Of a DNA stretch of 64,000 nt, positions 56,950 through 64,000 are shown in pieces. Position 1 is the stretch's first letter, and each line of letters starts with the position of its first letter. Made by a program: the position numbers and the translations under genes. The stretch spans positions 62,001-126,000 of the forward strand of contig WTXI01000037.1 of assembly GCA_022376515.1 (NCBI GenBank). The letters are read 5' to 3'. The notes under the pieces are model-generated. The model did no database searches and was not told the DNA's origin. It saw only the letters and a program-made list of their open reading frames with translations. The stretch is from Lactifluus volemus (taxonomy: Eukaryota; Basidiomycota; Agaricomycetes; Russulales; Russulaceae).

Positions 56950-59625
56950 GCAGGCTGAATGCTCTCCACTTCTCTTTTTGCAAGTACCTGTCATCATAAC
57001 CATTCCTCACCCTTTCTACTTCCCCGCAGCAGAGAGCTGCTGCTTCTTGTATTTTGACGTACGATAATCAGGTGGCCTGCACTCAAGCCAGGATAAATAT
57101 AGATCAAGGTTATCATGTGTTATGGACTGACACCGGGGGAGTCGGGCATAAATAGCTGTCTACTTCTAGCAAACTGGGCATGTAATATTCATCGCCACGG
57201 CGAACTACTGTAGTCAATAAACAGCAGCTCCTCTACGAAACACTGATGGTTTGCCATATCACAAGGTATCAAATGTCCCTCATCGGAGATCTCTCTTATC
57301 GTCTAATTACTAAGGTAGACCCTTAAACACTAGAAAACGAACCCAAACCCTAAGACACGAAAAATAGAGAATATGGATAAAGAAAAGCTTTGGAAATGTA
57401 GACGTTCAAAGCAGGGACCGAACACTCCGATGAGGCTCTGCTTGCAGTGATGTTGTTGGCGAGGCATTGCTCTCGAGAAGTTGGCCGAAAATTCCAGAAC
57501 TCCATGCGCTGCTCGTCTCATCAAACGTCTGAAGGCCAGAGACGAACTGCTTCCACTTCTCATCTGAGACGATAGGCGCCACGATATATGCCTCGACGTC
57601 CATTCGCGTAAGGTACTCCTCTAAATGCGGGAAGACAGCCTCGATCGCACGCGCCTCGCGTTCCCGCAGTTCTGTTCGTGTCATCCCAAGCCGCTCGACA
57701 TACCACGCTTCATCCTGCAGCACCGATGCAGCCTCGAACAAGTCAAGGAGCGGGTCATCAACATGCGCCGTCCACGCGGCATCGTATGATATTCGATGAC
57801 CGATCGCCTGTATGAGTGGCAGGGAGCGCGGAAGGATCTCCCGGTTATACGTTTCACTGCGATGGCTACCCGCTGAAGCGAGAGAGGCGCGAAGCTCAGA
57901 GAAGAGCCCCTTTTCGTGCTGCGCGAGGAGACTATCTGGGTAGCGTGGGGGCTCGAATGCGTAGCGTCCGAGAAGTAGCTCTGATGTGAGGCCTATAGCA
58001 CGAGGATGAAGCCACGAGAATTTCCGAGGGCGTTGGAGGATACGTACGGATAGATATGCCCAGTAAGTCACCCTCAGCAATGGCAATACCACGTATGTCA
58101 GACTGGAGTAAGGAGGCGGCTGTTTGAGTTCTAATAGCATCTAGTTGGGACGAGAAAAGGCTACATACGTGCATCGCAGAAAGCTGGTTTGCTTCAAAGA
58201 GACCCTGCGCTCCGCACCTGTCCCCAAGCGTAACGTTTGCAGCCTGAGCTGCTGGAATCAACGCCACCTTGTGCACTGTCGCAACTGCGTGGCGCACACG
58301 TGGGTCAATAGCTGGATCCATAAACCATGCGACCGTCTGCTTGTGCATTGCCTCTAAAACGAATGCATGTGCGAGTGCCACCAGGATTGGTTGTTTTTGA
58401 GTCTGGAAGGAAATGATCGGCTTGGATATCCCATTTGCATCGATGACATGTCGCCGCTGGCTGTAGCGTGTGGCAATGTAAGATGCAACCTGCAATGAAG
58501 GCAGGCCGAGGGAGCCCAGCGCGATCGTGCCAACAGCAACACGATAAATATTGTTGAAAAATGAAGCACGTGGATCACTAGGTTTCTTGATGCTTCCAAG
58601 AAGGGCCGTTGGTGGTATTCTCGCATGATTGAAGTATGTCAGACAGTGGTTGACAGGCCGTGAGCCACCACGTGGAGGTAGAACCCTGAAGACGATACTC
58701 AGTTTACGGCAAGTGGAATATGGTGAGAGATCATGGCATACTTGACTTTGACCCCTGGAGTCATTGACTGGCCGTCATGTAGTTGAAACACGTATGGCTT
58801 TATGCCATGATCCTCTCCACCAACAATGGTTCGTGCGAAAATGATAGAGATGCAAGAAAAGCCGGGGACAACTGGTGATGTCGGTGGCATATACCTGAAA
58901 ATAGCAACCGTGTCATTAGCCATATTGAATATCCTTCAGTTGGCGTTATGGAAGCACACTTGGCCGCTCGCTCAATTGGCGTATGGATGTCAAACCACCC
59001 ATCTGGTAGCAACGTTGCTGTCGTCTCCATGTGTATCACGTCGAGACCATGTCCAATCTCTGTCAAGCAGTACTGTGCCCTGTGAGAAATTAGATTATAA
59101 CACGATCCTGGATGGGAGTACGACGACGGCGCTTACGAGACTTCAAAATCCAACACACGCTGGAGCAGGGACGCGAGACTAGGTTGTTCGGGTAGATACG
59201 TTGCCAAGGTTCCAGCGCAGAGGTTATATTGAATTGTGAGGAGTGTTGCGGCGGCTCCATCAATGAACGTTATCGGATCCGAATGTAAATCCCAAAACTT
59301 GGGAGAAAGAAAGAGCACATCTTCTACAGTCAGGGCTGTGATTGGAAATCAGGTATAGGGTAATGATGATACAACTGTGATACACGCACCATATGCCTCT
59401 CCAATTGCTCTTGCACGCTCGTAGGAGAGCTTGGTTCGGTCAGAAATGGAGAGACCGTCAGCTCGTTGGGTGAAGAGGGCGGACTGAGCAAGTTCTTGAG
59501 TCGGTCTCCGAGTCATACTCCACAACGGGGAAAGTGCCAGCGAGGCCGTAAATTGTCTTCTTTGCATGACGTTTTAATATACTATCGTCGTCAGGTTCGT
59601 GCTGTCATGGTCCGACAGTCGCGAG
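56950..59625. repeat. duplicated segment: F-box 3' flank plus acyl-CoA oxidase, copy 2
   Basis: Second copy of the segment at 52.6-55.3 kb. It begins with an orphan F-box 3' UTR (about 56950-57300) that has no F-box gene in front of it. This shows that the unit was copied from a place next to an F-box gene. Confidence 0.8.
57406..59516 (-). CDS. acyl-CoA oxidase-like flavoprotein, copy 2
   Basis: Tandem duplicate of the gene at 53.1-55.2 kb, same strand and same seven-exon layout: 59516-59390, 59335-59137, 59079-58960, 58894-58742, 58685-58169, 58102-58048 and 57992-57406, in total 1758 nt (585 aa). The motifs TEIGHGLDVIHMETTATLL, LPPRGGSRPVNH, RCGAQGLFEANQLSAMH and AEGDLLGISIR are all present, so it looks functional. 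The first intron has donor GTGCGT. An in-frame ATG at 59567 could extend the N-terminus by 17 residues (MQRRQFTASLALSPLWS). Copy 1 has a stop there, so the shorter start is preferred. The C-terminus is RSLL. A shared substrate or redundancy with copy 1 is inferred only from similarity. Confidence 0.84.
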
Positions 59626-59636
59626 GTTCAGACCAA

Positions 59637-59659
59637 GGGTTTCTCACCCTGAGAAACCC
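59637..59659. repeat. short perfect inverted repeat
   Basis: GGGTTTCTCA and TGAGAAACCC, arms of 10 bp, separated by CCC. Followed by AGAAACCCGG and GGAAACCTGGG, so it belongs to a small cluster of AAACCC-like words. Function unknown. Confidence 0.6.
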
Positions 59660-59829
59660 ATAGAAACCCGGAAAACCAGAAACTTGGAAACCTGGGTCCA
59701 ATTTCCCGGAAACTTTCTAACTGACAAGTGACAGAGGCCTTGGAAAGACCGTTTCCTGGTCTGGAGAGAGGGCGGTAACTACCTAATCAAGGCAAAGCGG
59801 CATCTTGGGTATTCGTGAATTGTAAAAAA

Positions 59830-60110
59830 AAATAATTTCATGAAGCGGTAGATGAAGATGCTAGTGGCAAGTGAATGTTACCTGACGGCTCTACCTACAT
59901 GCACTGGAGCGAGCCATTGCGGCCCGGGTCGCGGAGGAAAAAAAATGTGTTGTCCATTACTGTATGGTGAAAGTCCTGGTTATGCTTTGTAGGGCGTTCT
60001 CCAGGTCGTTTGTACCCTCTTTATCGCTCTTTAGTTCGTAGCACTTCTGTCGCCGTTATTTTATCATCGGTTAAGTGAATTGTATTGTCATCTTATGCAT
60101 CATCTATAAT
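59830..60110 (-). mobile_element. older, truncated LINE 3' end
   Basis: This stretch resembles the 3' end of the neighbouring LINE in the same orientation. It has a short A/T run (59822-59834), then GAAGCGGTAGATGAAGATG, then CACTGGAGCGAGCC and GCGGCCCG. After about 59995 it shows a diverged copy of the ORF2 C-terminal region (GTAGGGCGTTCTCC.. and ..ATCATCGGTTAAGTG). The reading frame is broken. It is a 5'-truncated, decayed relative of the element at 60.5-64 kb, not part of it. Confidence 0.6.
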
Positions 60111-60461
60111 ACGTCATACCCGCAATGCGGCTTTTGAATCTGCATTTGTATACCATGACATGTAGCTGTACAAAGACGCGGTCCCCGGGGTACAGGAATG
60201 GATCATGCGGCGGGAGGGAAAGGAGTTGGTGGCAGCGGTGCGCTGAACGTGAGGTTGGATGTTTTTAGTAGTGTTATGGGGGAAACTTGAAGCTTGAAGG
60301 ATGGAGGGCAGTAGATGGTTAAGTTGCGCATGGCCCGCGCCGCCTTCCGCGACACGGCTTTGCCTTGACTAGGTACGCCCATATGTTGGTCTTCCGGACT
60401 GGTAAATGAAATTTACTGACAACACTTTATAATTACCGACACTGTAAGTACTGTACTGTAC

Positions 60462-60465
<4 letters not shown>

Positions 60466-60492
<27 letters not shown>

Positions 60493-60850
60493 GTGAAGCG
60501 ATGTATTAGGTAGTTGAAGATAGTAACTAAGTTACCTAACAGCACTACACTAATGCGCTGGAGCGGGCCGTGCGGCCCGAAACCCGAAGGAGGACAAAAA
60601 TGCATTTATGCACACCCCTGGTATGGGGTAGTGTGGGACTCATTGGCGGTGTGACCGTTGGTACTACCCACTAAAAACCTCTTTTCGTGTTGTCTAGGCA
60701 GGACTGAGTCCTGGATGCTTTGGAGGGGGGGAAGCATCATCCCGGGAGTGTTTGTTTCAGTTTGTCGCAGTTTGGTTTTGGCGAAACGCGGCGCTCAAGT
60801 CTTATCTTTGGTCTGTTTGGTTTGCTCCTAGCTGGGTTTCGTCTACGAGA
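60466..60850 (-). mobile_element. LINE 3' UTR and poly(A) tail
   Basis: Reading on the minus strand from the ORF2 stop, about 360 nt of non-coding sequence end in 27 A (27 T on the + strand, 60466-60492). This marks the 3' end of the insertion. The DNA just beyond is a short TACTG repeat (about 60447-60465), a possible target site. A matching stretch (CTGGAGCGGGCC..GCGGCCCG at about 60556-60580) also occurs in the older tail at about 59.9 kb. Confidence 0.8.
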
Positions 60851-63800
60851 CTACGAGAAGGTCTCGTCTCGGGTTATCCATTCTGGGCTTAGGTTCCGGT
60901 TCTGTTTTTCTAGGGCGTTTTCCCATGTGTTTTTAATTAAGGTGAGCGTTTCGTTTGTGCGAGATATCTTCGTTGCCAGGATTTTGTCTTCGGTTAGTCG
61001 TTTATTGATCTTCTTTGTCCAGCGTTTTTTGACTTCCTGGGGTGAGTGTTGGGTTTCTTGTATAACCCTGTCGCATCTTAACACCCATATCAGGTGGGTT
61101 GCCTCGGACCACAGGATCTGGAGTAGGCGGGATGCCCCTCTTGTGTGGGGCGTTCTCGGCGTGGCCGCTTCGGGCCCTTCCTCCCTTTGGTTGTTCTGAG
61201 GGCTGTATGATAGGAGACCGCAGCCCAGTACGGTTCCTAGCGTTACGGGTGGCCAGGTTTGGTCGTTGTGTGGCCACAGTTCTCGGGCGTGGTTCCAGAT
61301 TTGTTGTCTTGTGGGGTGTTGGCACTCTGTTAGTATGTGTTCCATTGATTCTATCACGTCGCATGTTGTGCACATGGCTCTTTCCTCCATGTTGCTGATG
61401 TGGGACCAGTAGCTCCCTATCTTTTGGGTGCCGTGGATCGCGTTGAAGAGGAATTGTCCTACTTTGGGGTTGATGGATCGCTTGTGAGTGCTTTTCCAGA
61501 TTGCTTCGTCTTTTTCTAGGTGGCCGAGGTGGTTACTTATGTCTTCTCTTATTCTTTCTAGGTTCCGGGTTGTTGTCTGTCTGGAGTGTTTGCGTTTGGC
61601 GTTGTTTATCCCTTTATAGGCTGTTGCTTGGGTAATTTTTGAAAGCTTCGCTCCTTGGATGTCAAAACGTTCCGGGATTTCCAGTGGTAGGTCATCTGGT
61701 ACTATTTTCTCCATCCCTTCTTTGGCCAGTTCGTCGCTGAGTTCATTTCCTAGTTCACCGTTATGTCCCTTGACCCATTGGAAGCTGGTGGGGGCGGATT
61801 GTGCTCTTAGCAGGTAAGCTGCTCTTTTGAACCATTTACTATTCTTGATTCCGATCCATCCTTGATCTTCCCAGTTATCTAGGTGGGTTGTTAGGCCTTC
61901 GATGGCGTATTTCGAGTCTGACTTTATGAGTAGCAGGACGTAGTTTTCAGTCATTTCTATTGCTTTGATGATGGCCGCGATCTCTCCGATTTGGTTTGAC
62001 TGTTCATCGCCTGGGACTTTGATCGCGCGGTTTTGGTTGTTTCCTTCTGCGAACCATATTCCGGCTCCGCATTGGGCATTGGCTTTGCCGTTGTTTAGGC
62101 AGGCTCCGTCCGTGTATACTGTAGTCAGCTCGTTGTCAAGGCTTATGCCATGGGCACGGGTTTGGCGTTCCGCCGGTATGTTAGAAACTTTAGATTTGTC
62201 CACGAAGATTCTGAAACCGTCTGCTAGGTTTTCTTGGGTGGTCGTTGATGGGTTGAAGGTGATACTCTCGTTTCTGGGGCACGCTTCTCGGTTTTTCTGT
62301 TTCCGTCTTCTTGTTAGGGACAGGTTGTCGTTATGGGTTGGGAGGAGGGGTTGGAACTTGGGGGCGATTCGTTGTAGGCGTTTTTGTGCTTCGGCGGCGC
62401 ATTTCTGTGGGTTCTCGCATCCGTGGCTTCGGTCGAGTTCGCAGTCGTCGCAGGGGCATAGGAAGACCGGGATGTGTAAGTGGTTGTGTTCTCTTGTTAG
62501 TCGTCTTGTGATTCTAATGAGGTCTTTTATCTTTCGTGAGTTATGGTTTTGTATGAGGCATCGGGAGGCCGGGTTTTGTGGCGTTGTTCTTGTGTTTCCT
62601 GGGTGGAACCATGCTGGTAGTTGTTCCTTCAGGGCTCTTGACAGGCTTATTGGGGCGAAGGTGACGTTGTGTTTTTTGGCGGTCTTTATTAGTTTTGATG
62701 TGTCTCTGTCCAGGTGTTCTGTTCTTTTCCCTTTTGAAGGTGCGTTCCAAGTTTGGAGGAAGGGGCTGACTCTGGTTTCCTCCGGTATTGTTGTTGGCGC
62801 TGATTCGTTTATTAGGGCGTCTGTTGCAATTGCCCATAGTGGCCTCTTATTCGATAAGTAGCTTTTAAGCCACATTATTTCAATTGCTTCGTTCCTCGTT
62901 TTGAGGTCTAGGAGTTGTAGGCCTCCTTCGAGGTGTTCTTCGTGGAGGACGTCTTTTGCTAGGCGCGGTGCGTCATCTCCCCATATTAGGTGGCTGATTT
63001 CTTTGGTTAGGTCGTCGAGGATGTGGTCCGGCATTCCTTGTGCTTTGGTTAGAAACTGGGTTCTCGAGCCTATTACCGCTTGGGCTATTGTTTTCTTCCC
63101 CTGTCTAGTGGGGTGTGTGTGTTTCCATCTGCTTAGCTCGGCTTTAATTTTGTCTAGGATTGGCTCCCATGGTGTGGCCTCTTCGGTGTTGTATCCGATC
63201 CATGCCCCTAGCGATCTAATTGCCTCTCCGTCTTTGGCTATCCGGATGCTCGGGTTTATGGGCCGATGTTGGGGGTGTAGGGTTCGTTCTTCAGACACTC
63301 GGAGTCTGTGCGCCTCCTGTCCGATGGGTAAGATTTCTGTTTTCTCTTTGTTGAATTTCGCTCCTGACGCTTTGCACCATTGGTCCAGTGTGTTTTGTAG
63401 ATTCTCGAAATCGTCTTCTTCCCTGAGGTAGACGACTGTGTTGTCTGCGAAAAGGTTTACTATCACGGGTTCCGGGGCGTTCGGGATCACGAAACCTTTG
63501 AGGTTGGTACTGCATCGTAGCATGCATGCCATCGGTTCGATGGCAAGGTTGAAGAGGAAACATGATAGGGGGTCGCCTTGTCGGACGCCTCTCGTCACTT
63601 GGTATGGTTTACTGAAGATGCCGTTTATCGCGACTATTGTGGTAGCGCGTTCGTATAGGTATTTGACAGTGTTCCTGAAGCGTGGGGGGATATTGAAGGC
63701 TTCCAGTGTCTTCCAGAGGTATGAGTGTGATATTTTATCATATGCTTTCTCTTGATCCAGGGCTATTATAGCACCGTTTTCTTTCGTCATCTCGGTATAT

Positions 63801-64000
63801 TTGGTCATGACTTTCGTGAGTCGTATGTGGTCGAAGATGGACCTTCCAGGTATGAATCCCGCTTGGTCGCTATGTATTAGGGGGCTGATGACGGTTGACA
63901 GTTGTAGGGCGAGCGCTTTGGTTAGGAGTTTATAGTCGGTGTTTAGTAGGGTAATCGGGCGGTAATTTTCTATATTCGTTTTGTCTTTTTTCTTGTAGAT
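60851..64000 (-). mobile_element. LINE retrotransposon, 3' part of ORF2 (RT, RNase H, zinc knuckle); runs off the window
   Basis: An open frame continues in phase from the window edge to the TAG at 60853-60851; 1049 codons are visible. It opens inside the reverse transcriptase (YKKKDKTNIENYRPITLLN). RT landmarks follow: GFIPGRSIFDHIRL, ALDQEKAYDKI, RGVRQGDPLSCFLFNLAIEP and NLFADNTVVYL. The catalytic pair normally reading ADD is ADN here (63440-63445). An RNase H domain follows (VYTDGACLNN, GEIAAI, KSDSKYAIEG, KGHNGELGNELSDELA) with its acidic residues present, then a zinc-knuckle-like CTTCDVIESMEHILTEC. This order fits Tad1-like or related fungal non-LTR elements. There is no internal stop. 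The endonuclease and ORF1 would lie beyond the window. Confidence 0.92.

Larger units (their letters stand above)
59626..60465. other. spacer oxidase copy 2 - LINE
   Basis: Contains a 10-bp perfect inverted repeat at 59637-59659 (GGGTTTCTCA CCC TGAGAAACCC), further GAAACCC words behind it, the older LINE tail (59830-60110), then 60110-60440 without recognisable features. Confidence 0.5.

Noticed and set aside
48860..60000. Metabolic gene cluster of peroxidase plus acyl-CoA oxidases.
   Set aside because: The genes are separated by an F-box gene, face different strands and show evidence of independent duplication; adjacency alone is not enough.
60720..61199. 159-codon + strand open frame at the LINE 3' end, and others at 61965-62861 and 62901-63431.
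   Set aside because: They are complements of the LINE ORF2, which has clear RT and RNase H motifs.
1..64000. CRISPR array, tRNA or rRNA genes.
   Set aside because: No regularly spaced short repeats and no cloverleaf or rRNA text noticed in either strand.

Overview
The window looks like a basidiomycete (Agaricomycetes) chromosome. Introns are about 54-63 nt with GTACGT / GTATGT / GTGAGT donors and CTNAC-type branch sites. The protein families (F-box-like proteins, a heme-thiolate peroxidase, acyl-CoA oxidases) and the LINE with a fused RNase H are typical of mushroom-forming fungi. No gene is bacterial in style, and no tRNA, rRNA or CRISPR was seen.

From about 1.5 to 52.6 kb the window is a head-to-tail array of 14 paralogous F-box/LRR-like genes, all on the + strand, here called A to N. 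Twelve are intact as read and two (E at 18.5 kb, G at 25.7 kb) carry two frameshifts each. Every gene has a short first coding exon (40, 43 or 61 nt, phase 1), a 55-62 nt intron and one exon of about 1.4 kb. The leader carries another short intron and an E-box-like CACGTG or close variant. The repeated unit also carries a decayed minus-strand ORF block, whose reading frame I could not settle, and a GTGGGAA-N3-TTCCCAC dyad between that block and the next F-box gene. F and I lie in near-identical duplicated segments (about 20.4-25.3 and 31.7-36.7 kb). In F, I and K an insertion has replaced the C-terminus.

Between F-box genes M and N sits an intact four-exon heme-thiolate peroxidase (peroxygenase-like) gene (49.0-50.2 kb). 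After N come two tandem minus-strand acyl-CoA oxidase-like genes of seven exons each (53.1-55.2 and 57.4-59.5 kb). They were duplicated together with the 3' flank of an F-box gene. The right end is a minus-strand LINE (60.5 kb to the window edge) with a 27-nt poly(A) tail and a catalytic-site change (FADN instead of FADD); an older LINE tail lies beside it.

Functionally the F-box proteins are expected to be SCF ubiquitin-ligase substrate adaptors. The paralogs differ mainly at short xLxL strand positions embedded in conserved framework, which suggests a diversifying target-recognition repertoire. A functional link between this array and the peroxidase or oxidase genes is not shown by the sequence.
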